A stretch of 64,000 nucleotides of DNA, taken from the NCBI RefSeq assembly GCF_963576615.1, contig NC_088709.1:14142764-14206763 (forward strand), given 5' to 3'. The stretch comes from Watersipora subatra. Its lineage: Eukaryota > Bryozoa > Gymnolaemata > Cheilostomatida > Watersiporidae. Shown here piece after piece: positions 1 through 26,285 of this stretch. Positions within the stretch are counted from its first letter, which is position 1, and the number at the start of each line of letters is the position of its first letter. The notes below the pieces were generated by a model that was not told the DNA's origin, made no database searches, and was given only the letters and a program-made list of their open reading frames with translations. Position numbers and translations under genes: made by a program.

Positions 1-239
1 ATCACTCATATGTTTGTAAACCCGTTTTTAACATAACGGATGATGCTGAACTGAGGTACAATAGTCAAATTATAATTTCGAGAGAAATTATTGTTGACAT
101 CATTTTGCAGAAAACAAATTAGCCCTAGAACAGCGAGGACAAAAAAGCATCCATAAAGTTAATAGAGTTTTAATTAATACGTCATTTAGCGTCTACAATC
201 AAGAAAAGGGTATACGGTGTATGATAAGAGCAATTCAAT

Positions 240-425
240 CGTAAGAATAGCGTAGCTTGGTGGCTAAATGCACAGTTTGAAACTTGTGGTTGTGATCTTT
301 GTGAGTTCAAATCCAGCAGAATGTGAGATTTTAATTCCAAGATTTTAATAGCTATAGCCGGATATCGCGAAGGACATAGACTAACAAACTTTGAGATTTG
401 TGTATAGATACAGTGTGCCCTCAGG
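240..425 (+). repeat. tRNA-derived SINE-like element, copy A (partial)
   Basis: The tRNA-like part has TTGGTGGCTAAATGC as a candidate A box and GAGTTCAAATCC as a candidate B box. It is followed by the family tail (CCAAGATTTTAATAGCTATA and AACTTTGAGA). DNA at about 70-115 matches, inverted, a block near 32395-32465 of copy C, so the element probably continues left. The CTAGCTGTGCT head is not seen. Confidence 0.6.
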
Positions 426-769
426 TTACGATGACCCTGTTATACGATTTTTTCACCCGGCAATGGAGCACACGCTGATTTATCGGCCCTTACATTCAAA
501 ATATTTTTCGCCATATGGAATCAAAAAAGTTTTTCTCAAAACTTTTAATTTAGCCGTCGGTGTGCTGATTATGTCGGAATAACAAATATGCCAATATGTT
601 ATTTGCCACAATACCTCTAATAATAAATGGAAGAGATACAATGCTCGATCTCGCTAAGTTCGATGTTGTTTGTCATTAGTTATTGTGTAAACAAAACTGG
701 AAACAGGTGAAAAGATTTTAGTGATGAAAAAGTTGAAGTTCAGTATATAATTAAAAATACATAGTATAA

Positions 770-1110
770 CTTAGCTTTAAGTATGTGTTTAGCAAGCTAA
801 ACTCATTTTAGTTAAGTTCAACGTTTACTTTATACATCTGCCTCAAAAGTAAGAACTCCTACAGTATGTACCACACATATTACATTGTAATGTTACATTT
901 TATTGCAGGTCATAACCAATAAATACACTAAAGCTACTGTAGGTAGTTATAGTTACTGAAGTTAACATACTATTTTGTTGCTAATTTTTAATATGCACAG
1001 TACATATATAAAATGTTGATGATTTTTATGAGAGGGAACTTGCATTAGATATTTACTATGAGTTTCTATACCCTTCCCATCTATACGAAATTTTCGCCTT
1101 ACGATGCCAA
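770..1110 (-). repeat. Block shared with SINE-like copy C
   Basis: This block matches 32640-32940 over roughly 300 bases in the same direction (for example TATGTGTTTAG, AGCTAAACTCATTT and CATAACCA followed by CACTAAAG). In copy C the block lies inside a minus-strand element, so it is inverted relative to the SINE tail at 240-425. The left edge of the window is therefore two pieces in opposite orientation or a rearranged copy. Confidence 0.55.
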
Positions 1111-1182
1111 TATGTATGCATATTACTTGAAATGTCATTACAAATGCTATGGCTAAACTACCTGCACATCTATCCTCAACAG

Positions 1183-3425
1183 ATAATATAGACTTGGTCT
1201 GTTGGAAAACAGGAGAGCTGCTGCAAATATCACAGCTAGCTGCTGACTATGCCTACAGAACCCTTAAGGATAGAGAAATGTACCTTCTGATCAAAATCAC
1301 CAAAATGACAAGTGATGTTGGGAGATTATTTCAGTATAAATCCCTCTTGGACAATCTTGACAGGCATAATCCAGAGCTTGCAAGTGAGAAAAACCTGCTC
1401 TATTTAAAGTCATATTTTTAGCATAATACTAGCAAACCCTTTGGTAAGTTTGAAGATCATTACTAAAATAACCTACCGTAAAACCTGTATTTGAACGACA
1501 CCTTTATTTGAATGACATCTTTATTTGAACGCCACTGCTATTTGAGCGCCACTATAGGAGAAGGGCTGAAAAATAGAGCGCCACTCTTTAATTGAACCCC
1601 ACTTCTGTTTGAACGCCGCTTCTACTTTACCGCCACTATTTGACATTCTTGAACTTTACGAACCCATAATAGAAAGTGATCAGAAAAAAAGTGTACACAA
1701 AGCCGTACTAATAATGACTCGGTTACATCAATAATAATTAATTCTTTCGTTGTTTCTTTTTGTACCGAAGTCCGTTTTCCTACTCCAAATCTTAACAGTT
1801 TTTCGTTAAAACTTTGAATACCACACCATAAAAATAATTGGTAACTATACCAGGCTAACAGTAGTTCCTTTTTTCAAAAGGTTTTCACATTTACGATAGA
1901 ATCTGTGCTACTATGTATTTTGTGGCTAACATTTTGAGAGTATATTGAGATTACACGCGGTTTCTCTTTATTCGCATGAGAAGCGTATGCATGTTTTCAA
2001 AAGTGCATCGCGTAAAAGTTTTGCTCTGTTAAAAAATTTTTGAACGCTAATATCGACTAACTCAGCTGTGCAGAAGAGTTAAAGTCAGAAGACACTGTGA
2101 AAAGTATTGAACAGCAAGAAAAGAATGGAATAGTTTTGGAATAAAAATATCAATTTTTGTTTCTGATTGTATTATACATATGGTTTGTTTATGTCACTCG
2201 TTCTTTAATATATATTTGTGGCATTTGATAGATTATTGTTATATAACTCATAGATTAGCAGAGTTATAGCATATTATGTGATAGCATCATTGCAGAAATA
2301 TGAACTTGGGTTACAATGGATCGATGCTCGTAACTCCTTTTCCATTGCACATAAAAAGCCAGTTTCGGCTGCAAACTGTAGCAAACATATCAATGGGTGC
2401 AATGAGCTTTTATGCAACCTTGTTAAATGTAGTTATAAAATAAATATATATATAAAAGCTAGAATGAAATAAAAAACTTGAAAGCTCCAACAAATTGCAA
2501 TGGAAGTTATAAGATCATCCTAGGCTAATTGCAAGCAATAGATATCAACTGGTAGAGACATGTATCAGCTTCCCGTGCATATTTATTTAGAAATCTATGA
2601 CAAATTGGAGGTAAGTTAGCAAATTTCTTTCATTCACAGGGTTAATGTCACTCCAAACAAAGAAGAGTGCAATATATAGGCGACATTTGATTTGCCTGAG
2701 AAAGGGTTAATTTTGTTTTCTCAATATCCTGGCGAAGTGTTGGAATAATAAAATACCACCCTTTATTTGAATGCCACCTCTAATAAAGCGCCACTCTAAG
2801 GGAAGGGTTGAAAAATTGAGCGACATGGCGTTAAACCTCATTTGAATCATGTCAACCTGGAATTATAGGCATCAAATAGCCAATTAGCTGTGTTTAATTT
2901 GTTTTGCATCAAGTAGACAATTGACCATATTAAAACTTAGCAACCTTAGCACATGCATAATTACAGTATGTTATTCTATATATTAATACATGTACGTAGA
3001 AGCTTGTTTTAAATTCAGCTCTGTGAAATGGGACTTGTCTCTTCTTTATGTAAGGCATATCACAATAGGTGACAACTCCAATCAAACATCATTACAATTG
3101 GCAGCCCATCAAGTCCCTGTTTTTTGGCAAATATCTTAAAATACTATTACTGGTCGGCTGTTTTGATTATACAGTGAAACTAGAGGAGCTCTCGAAACCT
3201 GGAAAGTCTCACTGTTTAAAGAATAAATGGAGGAAAGGGATAGAGGGAGGAGTCAAACTAGAGAGAAAATCAGGACTTGCAGGAATTCTGGCTGTACAAA
3301 GAGAAAAAACTCCAAAACAGAAACAGACCAGACCAGAGATTGCTAGCGCTGCCACTAACTCATATACCCTGGAAACTCCTCACACCGTTGATGGAATGTC
3401 TAGGATGAAGCTACCACCCATATGA
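1183..3425 (+). CDS. 3' end of an unidentified gene (two exons)
   Basis: Two putative coding exons: 1183-1383 (acceptor CTCAACAG, donor A|GTGAGA) and 3175-3425 (acceptor TTATACAG, stop TGA at 3423-3425). The first exon ends one base into a codon and the second supplies the other two, so the join is in frame. The first encodes about 67 residues with a coding-like helical composition (contains DREMYLLIKITKM and DVGRLFQYKSLLDNLDRHN). The second encodes a basic, low-complexity tail (KLEELSKPGK, REKTPKQKQTRPE) ending KLPPI. The upstream part of the gene would lie left of the window. I do not recognise the family. The stop is only 112 bases from the NDUFAF5 stop on the other strand, so the two genes would converge. 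The intron (1384-3174) is largely filled by a repeat element. The evidence is phase agreement and open frame only. Confidence 0.42.
1476..2860 (+). mobile_element. Non-coding element with TTTGAACGCCAC ends, copy 1
   Basis: The left end has several copies of the motif TTTGAACGCCAC and variants. The right end (2755-2860) has the same motif class (CCCTTTATTTGAATGCCACC). The interior shares long stretches with two other copies at 57317-58165 and 60004-61300, for example AGAAAGTGATCAG and TAATAATGACTCGGTTA. No long open frame is present. Here it fills the intron of the unidentified left-hand gene. Its exact ends and target duplication are not clear. Confidence 0.55.
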
Positions 3426-3537
3426 GAGCTAACCAGAAATTCTCATGTTCCAATATATTAAAAAATTTGATGTAATGTAAAAATTATAGTAAAACATAAA
3501 AATGGATTGCTTATAATTAATCAACACAAAAATTTTG

Positions 3538-5843
3538 TCACCTGTCTTTTGGTGTTTTATCCATTTGAGTCACATAATCAGCAATGTCTTTGATAGATGC
3601 GGTGCCAGAGCCTCTCTTGGCTGGTAAGGGTTGGGAGGGGTCTGGTTTCCACCCAATAAATGAAAGAATACAAAAAGTAGCGGGTATTGAGCCATCATCA
3701 TTACCATATCTCTCTCTATAAATCTGTTCGGCTCGATGCATAACATCTCGTCTGAGAGTAAAAGGTCTCTTCCAGCTGCAGTTACTCTCTCCCATGCCTT
3801 CAATTCAAATAAAGCAGTTGATTAATAAAAAACTCTTAAGAACAAAATGCGACTTGCCTTCACTATCAAAACGCAATTGATCGAAGCAATATGCTCAAGA
3901 CGATGAACATGGAGAACTGGAGACCACAAATGTCAAGGTAGAATCTTTGACTTACTTACCGACTCACTTTGCTCTACATCTATGAAAGATTAAAAAACGA
4001 GAAAACCTAAATGAAGTGAAATATCACCAACCAATCAGATACCATCTATCTGATGTTGGAACTATCGCCTTGAAGCTTTGAGCTCAAAAAATAAGTGATT
4101 GAAGTCTGCATTGCTGTGTATCTTTACTCCCTCGCTACCACGAGCTGCATAGTTTGACTCAACACAGCGTTTGCGTTTGGCCCTGAGCTGCATGGTGTGG
4201 CTTTAGTAAGCTTTGTATAAGATGTTTCTGATGATGAGTAGTCATTTAAATAGCCTATCGTATTTGTAGTTAAACCAGAACAATTATCAGCTCATGGTCT
4301 GGGAACATGCTCATGGTCACGGCAAAAACAGCATAAAAAGTGTTTGTGCTCATTCTGCAACACATTGGTGGTACTTCTTATAGGCATCAGCTGAAGTAAA
4401 ATTTTATTCTGATTAATTCGGTATCAAAGCATTTTTATACCTGTGTGGTTCAAAAGTTATGACAATTTATATGATAATTTTTGTTTTACCAAATACGTAA
4501 TTATGTCCCAGGAAAGAAACTAATTTCATAGAGAAAGAGTTAATGTGAGCGCATACTCAAGGGTTGTTTTCACTCAGAATTGGCTGAGCAACCACAGTTC
4601 GACAATTGTCTAATGCGATGCACTAACCCTTGAGGTCTCTCATCAGCTCCCATATGCCTGGATAGTTTACTGTAAGCTCATCAGCATCCATGGTAACAAG
4701 AGTAAATCCAGCACTGCCAAGCAGATCTCCAAGATCTCTAACAGCAGTGAATGGTGATATGTGGGGTGCAACACCTCCTGCATGAGAAAGTGCTAAGAGA
4801 TCAGAGCTCTTCACAAAAAGGTCACTCTAGACAATTTTCCACTCCACTGCTTTAATTATAATACATATTCACCTGTCAAAGAACAATAGTTGGTACAAAG
4901 GCTTTCCAATATTAAAGATACAACAGATCACTTTTGAACAAAATGTCATTCAGCCTCTCTAAAAGAGACCACAGGGTAAACAAAACCTGTTTGTTGTTGA
5001 TGGAGACATTAAATTCATAACCAAATATTTATATAAATCTTGTACAAATGATATTCAAAATAGGAATTAAGCTAAAAGCAGTTTTTAAAATGTTCTTATG
5101 TAGTTCCAATGTAAGCGCAAGGCATGTGGAAGCAGCTTGCAGCCAACCATAACAGGCTCTAGTCACACATTGCTTGAATTCATGGTCCAAGAGACAGGAC
5201 TTTAATTAGATATTGGCATGAGATGCAGTAGTAGAATGAAAGCTCACTTACCAACCAACTCTTGCTCGGCGAGTTGTAGTGACACTCTGAGCTCATACAG
5301 CGTGTCTGTTCCAAAAAGAGAGCCCACAAACACGCCATCCTTTTTAAGCAAACTCAAAACTCTTTTGAACAACCCAGGCAGGTCATTGATCCAATGCAAA
5401 CTAAGGCTAGAATAAGCAATATCAACAGAATCCGTTTCAAGAGGCAGACCAGCTAATGTCTCTTCATCGCAGTGGATACGAGTACATGGCACATCTGGAG
5501 ATATCACCGCTTTGTCCAACAAATCAGCTGAGCTGTCAACCATGTAGATATGAGAAGTCACAAGCTGCTGCACTTGACTTATATGCTTAGTGACGTGTCC
5601 GAGTCTACATCCTAAGTCTAGAGCTACATCAAAAGTTCTTTTAACATCGCAAAGTCGATCAAACACTCGGAAACCTATTTCATCTTTAATATACATATAT
5701 ATCTGATAATCCGAGTCTTTGATGACTGCATCTAGTTGAAGCTGTTTAGTTTTTCGATCAAATACATTCATTATCGGAGAGTGAGTAGATGCGAAACGCT
5801 GATTCAATGAATTGGTGAGCAGACGCTTCATGGAGCGGAACAT
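3538..5843 (-). CDS. NDUFAF5: NDUFAF5, complex I assembly arginine hydroxylase
   Basis: Complement of 3538-3797, 4628-4777 and 5252-5843 gives 333 residues, close to the human length (about 345). In the family this mitochondrial matrix protein hydroxylates an arginine of NDUFS7 during early complex I assembly and has a class I SAM-methyltransferase fold. The N terminus is basic and rich in Arg/Ser ([19 protein letters not shown]), as expected of a mitochondrial presequence. It is followed by MNVFDRKTK, the motif I region LDLGC at 75-79, [60 protein letters not shown] and DGSIPAT, all family hallmarks. Both introns keep frame: exon 1 ends GTT G|GTAAGT and exon 2 ends AAG G|GTTAGT. The start is the first ATG of the open frame. 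Oddity: motif I reads LDLGCRLG, where most relatives have LDLGCGRG. Confidence 0.93.
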
Positions 5844-8800
5844 TGTGATGCCCTGCCAACTGGCTACCTAAACTAAAACAAAAAAATCTGATTAATAATA
5901 CTACGTAAAATAGATATATATACCATACAAAAAATTTAGCATTAATACTGTGTTCATAAAATGTTCCATATGCCTACATTCATTGAACAACAAAAGTATT
6001 CAAAAATATAATGTATAATTTCAGAAAAAAAAACACCCTACATGACTGAAGTAATTTTTCATGATCTTGGCAACACAAACTATGCGAATTCTCATCAAAT
6101 GGTACCTTTAGATTTTAAACATGGTTGACAAATAGGTACAATTGGTATTTTTAAAAGCATACATCCATTTTATTCTTGTGGCATAATGCTAGTAACCTGG
6201 TATCGAGTTGTTTCAAATCAACAGGATCAACAACTGCTATTTATTCTTGGCTTCACACAAACTTCACCGTAGTGAAAGAGGTTCGACTACACTAAATTGT
6301 ACAGCCGTAATATGGCTCATGCTAATTACATAGTAGTAACAGCAATAATAATAGCAACAAACATAACAAGAAGTTAAAAACTACATTACTAATCGACATT
6401 TTCATCAAATAACGTTGGTGGTTGGAAATATTCCAGAATCAAGAAATACTTATAAGCCTACTGAAAATGATATTGCCATTAAACTTAAAAAACTAATCAC
6501 AAAAGAAATGACTTTCGTTATATATTGAAAACTAAAAATAAAGCTCTACTATTACTGAGCTATTATGCTAAATAGCATCTGGAGCTACAGCCTGATTACG
6601 CAGCAGATCAGCCGATTCGTTTTAGAGCTAAATTTCTCAATATCATCTCATTCTAACTATTCAGTTGTCCAAGAAAAATAGTAGCTTTAAAAAATGTTGA
6701 CGAATCAAACAGTTTTAAATCAGTTGGAGTACTAATCAAACTTCAAAATGTGAATTTGCTGCATTTACTAAGAGTCGGCAAAGCAACAGGTGTACACCGA
6801 CTAATGCTACCTTGACATAGCGAGAAACCAAAGTACATGTAAAAGGTTTTGTTTTGCACATGTAAAACAGAGTTGCCCTCACTCGACTTTTGAGGAGATA
6901 ACCTTTCATCAGTTGAGAGTTTTGACCCTATTCCTTCCAACGTGGTTACATACATGTACCTAACTGTATGAACATAAATAAGTGTACTTTTTCACTCTTG
7001 TAAGATAATAAAAGTGTTTGAATGTGCTATGCTACTAGCTCTACATTAATTAACTTGACTTATGTAATTCTCAGTAAATCTCTCTGTATAATAAAAATGT
7101 GTTAATGATTTAAAACCATGACAGGAAGGCAATGCTCTACCTTTTATATATCTATTCTGCTTAGCTTACCTGTCATTTAAACTGATGACAGTTTGTACTC
7201 GCAGTTGTATCTAGTGAATTACAAAATATTTTTAATGTTTTCAGCCATGAGGTTAGACTCATTAGGGCTGATAGTATCTCGGTCATAGCGGTGACTCTGT
7301 GGAAATAAAATGTTAAAGGCCTTTTTGTATCCTTCTTTGTTGTAGAACAGATGTGTATCAGTATAAAGCTAGGTAATGCTGATGTTCTTATTTGTAGCGA
7401 CTTTGCAAATATGTATTATAATCTAAATCTATAAATGTTTCAAGTGATGATCTCTTTTTATTCTGGTCACAACAAAGTAATAACTTATAATAAGTTATAA
7501 CTCAATTTATTTTACATTGAATCAATGAAAACGATGAATCGTTTAATAATTTTTGTTAAAATACAAAAATTTTGTACCTGTATTCTTTTCAAAAACTTGC
7601 AAATAAACAATTTTATGATATGTAGTAATATGAATTTCTGATGTGATGAGATTTAGTTTTTCTAGCTTGCTGTCCGTGGGCCAAAAAACAATTACAGTAG
7701 TTGGTTACTCTGTTCTTGCAGTAATCTCCTTCTGCATGTAAGCTAGCTTTCTTAAAAAGTTTTTTGAAAGCTAGGCCTGATAAATATGTTATAGTTTTTG
7801 GTGCTATATATGCTCTCTTGCTTAAGCTTTTTAATTGGCAAAAATTGTCTGCAATTTTTTCTCCATTCTAAAATATTTTTGTAATCAATACTAATCAGGA
7901 CTACAATAAGTCCTGGGCAGTAAAATAGAATTTCTATTTTTAATATTATAATAGAATGATATATTGTAATATTATAGATCAATTTGCATAATATTATTAT
8001 CAGTTATTTGCCTCATCATAATTAGTGTTCCACTACAATTGCAATTAAACTCTACAATTTTTTGATTGTATCTCATTTGCAGTGTTGTTGTTCGTTGTTC
8101 GTTGTTGAACTTGTAAAGTGAATGGAAAGAGTTATATGCTGTCTATTTCTTGCTTGCTGTTGCTTATTGCTTTGAATGGATTGATTGTAAAAATTTTTCA
8201 TTATTTTTCCAATCTTGCTTGCAATAAAAGCTTTGCTTATTGCAAGCAAGATGTTAGGCTGTTTGTGATAATAATTGATACTGCTTGATCTCTTCCGCTT
8301 GTTTGTATTGAGAATATATATGACAACGATAATAGTTACTTTTGGTTTCTGTTATCATTTTGCCTTAGAATACACAACGTCATAGCCACTTTATTGCATA
8401 AGGTAATCAAACTGTACTTATAATTTATAAAACAATATTATTAAATAATCACTGCAAAAAGATCCCAGTTATTGAAGAGTGAGTTGTTTACTCTTGACCT
8501 AGGCGACTTCTTTTTCAGTAGTCTAAGCACCCTACGTCTTTTGGAAATGCGTTGTTTATGCAAAATAGACGCAACATTCCCGGAGGCTAACGATTTTCAG
8601 AGCCAATTATAGGATGACAAAGTCAGGCGCCACGACCTTAGTTCGTTTGCCATAAATATTTTGTTTTATAAGTCTACCGCAATACTTTTGTTACCGCTTA
8701 GGCTACGGAATGTCAATGTTGTAAAAAGACGCAGTGCATAGTTTCGTTTGACTATTTCTTCCCGGCAGAGTCATCCGTTCCCTTTTTTAGCTCGTTGGAC

Positions 8801-10014
8801 TGCGAGGCGGAACACCATTTGTATATAAATTTTAACTGAATGAATCTGGTATATAATGTATTGCCTACTATTCTTTAGCATTTTACACGGCTTTGAGGTT
8901 ACCACAATTATAACAAATTATATTGCAACTGTACAATGATTAGTCCACGCATACTTGGCATAGCCAAGTCGGTGAAGTACTACAAATAGCGGCGATGTTT
9001 CATTAAAATGGGAGACGAAAATGAGTCGAGATGTAGAGATGCTGGGTGAGGAAACCTAGCCTTTATTTTTTCAAATAATAGATTCTTAAGCATACGTGCT
9101 GCCAGAGAACAAACAATACCACAATATTATATGTCAAATTAACCTGAATAACATTGTCATAAGTCGCACTTCAGCTTGGTATAACCAGCTGCCATCAGTG
9201 GCAATGACGAAATTAATTTAATCCAACTTTTTCCTTAAATTGAAGGTAAATAGATTAGTATAAAACTGAACCCCAAAATTTACTAAAATACTAATCAAAT
9301 CATTAAAAAATCACTTAGCGGTGTTTATGAATTAAAAAAAGTCTAGATCTTAGTTGCATTTATACTATTGGCACCAATCCTTCAATGTTGGAACACTTAC
9401 TTTCGCCTGTGATACATTTTCTCCTCACATTTATTATAGGTATAGCATTGACCAGCCGCCTAGGAGATCTCAATATAATGTTATATTTCTCTACAAGTTG
9501 AGTTCAGATGAAACATTTTTGGCTAATTTGACTATAAATAGTCGTATATATATAAAAACAACTGTTGCATCATAACAGATAGTAAAGTCATATAAAAGCA
9601 AAAGTTTTAACACAAAAGATATGACAAGGCTAGTCTGCTATTGCCTACAATGTCTTATGTATGGCTCTACCCAAATGTGCCCTTTGCCATAATGTGTATA
9701 GGAACACAGGATTAATGTTTATCTAAAACCTTTTAACTGCATGATTAGACACTAACTTTACATTTGGGATTGTTGTTGGTGCTGGTTTGACCATGATTTG
9801 ACAAGATACCAGATTGTATCATATTACAAACCCTTTAAGAAATTCAATTAGTTGATATGTTCTAAAGGTTAATATCTTCTCCTAATTATGTGAAAAGTTA
9901 TGAAAATAAACAAAGTCGCAACTGTTTGAAATTATATCCTAGGCTGTAAAAAATAAAAGCGATTTACACTGAAATGACCATAATACATGTACGTAACGAT
10001 GTTTTTATATTTAA
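5844..10014. other. Intergenic region between divergent NDUFAF5 and ABHD18
   Basis: About 4.2 kb with no supported coding exon. Both flanking genes are transcribed away from it, so it should contain both promoters, but I see no motif I would call. The short open frames here are isolated and resemble nothing I recognise. It holds a 16-base perfect inverted repeat at 8212-8252 and AT-rich tracts around 7860-8000. A tRNA-type SINE copy begins at its right edge. Confidence 0.6.
8212..8252. repeat. Perfect inverted repeat, 16-base arms
   Basis: The left arm ATCTTGCTTGCAATAA (8212-8227) is exactly complementary to TTATTGCAAGCAAGAT (8237-8252), with a 9-base spacer. It lies in the intergenic DNA between the divergent NDUFAF5 and ABHD18 genes. 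No function can be assigned. Confidence 0.8.
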
Positions 10015-10392
10015 ACTAGCTGTGCTATCCGGCGTTGCCCGACTATTAAAAATCAGCTTATAAACAATGAAAGGTAATGAGAGTTGCCTGCCACTTGCTA
10101 TTAGCTTGGCATATTGCCAATGGATAATTTTAGTAAGCTTACTAATTAGAACTACGGCTTCTACAGAGCGATGTCATGACTGAAATCGCTAGCCTATTTG
10201 CTTCTATATACTGACACATATCACCATGCTAATCGATCCAGCTCTGTGGCCTAGTTAGTAAGGTGTCAGACTGGTGAAAGGGAAGGCCCGAGATCAAATC
10301 TTCTGCGATACGGATTCATTATTCCAAGATTTCAATAGCTATGGCTGGACATATACACAAATGACCAACTTTGAGAAATATATATATAGATA
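10015..10392 (+). repeat. tRNA-derived SINE-like element, copy B
   Basis: It starts with CTAGCTGTGCTATCCGGCG and ends with CAACTTTGAGAAATATATA. The tRNA-like part (about 10240-10310) has a TGGCCTAGTTAGTAAGG A-box-like segment and a GAGATCAAATC B-box-like segment. The stretch after it (ATTCCAAGATTTCAATAGCT, then TGGACATA) recurs in the other copies in this window. It is the most compact copy, which makes it a useful guide to family structure. Confidence 0.7.
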
Positions 10393-10895
10393 GAAGCTTA
10401 TGTTTAAGACCGATTTCGAGCAAAGTGCTGCACTCTACTATGCACACTTATGCATGTGCGCGATTTATGTGCACCAACTAGCTATGAAACACAGGATGAT
10501 GCAACTAAGTCATGTGCGCACTCCACAAGATTACTGTCCTGCGAGGTCACACGTTTTATCAAAGAATATTGGTCAGAATCAGGCATTACATCTTAGATGG
10601 CAAGCCTTTGTGTTTGCAGTATTACTCAACTAGAATATTCTCTGCCTGAAAGCCTATAATTAATTATCTGCACTTGTCTATTTAGTTGGAGCTCAGCAGA
10701 ATGACTTAACTGATTCTTATGTGTAGGAATCGATCATTCTATCATTTTAGCAATTCAAACTTTACTACTTCTATTATAAAATTGCACTGTTTCTGTTCTA
10801 TGTTTTATAATAGAAGTAATATCTTGCTCTAGGTTCAAATTTGATGGCATACCATTTGACCTTCTCATGAAAGTGGTTGGTATTTAAACCCTATC

Positions 10896-26285
<15,390 letters not shown>

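Noticed and set aside
5218-5415. Open frame on the + strand across NDUFAF5 exon 1
   Set aside because: Antisense shadow of a well-supported exon.
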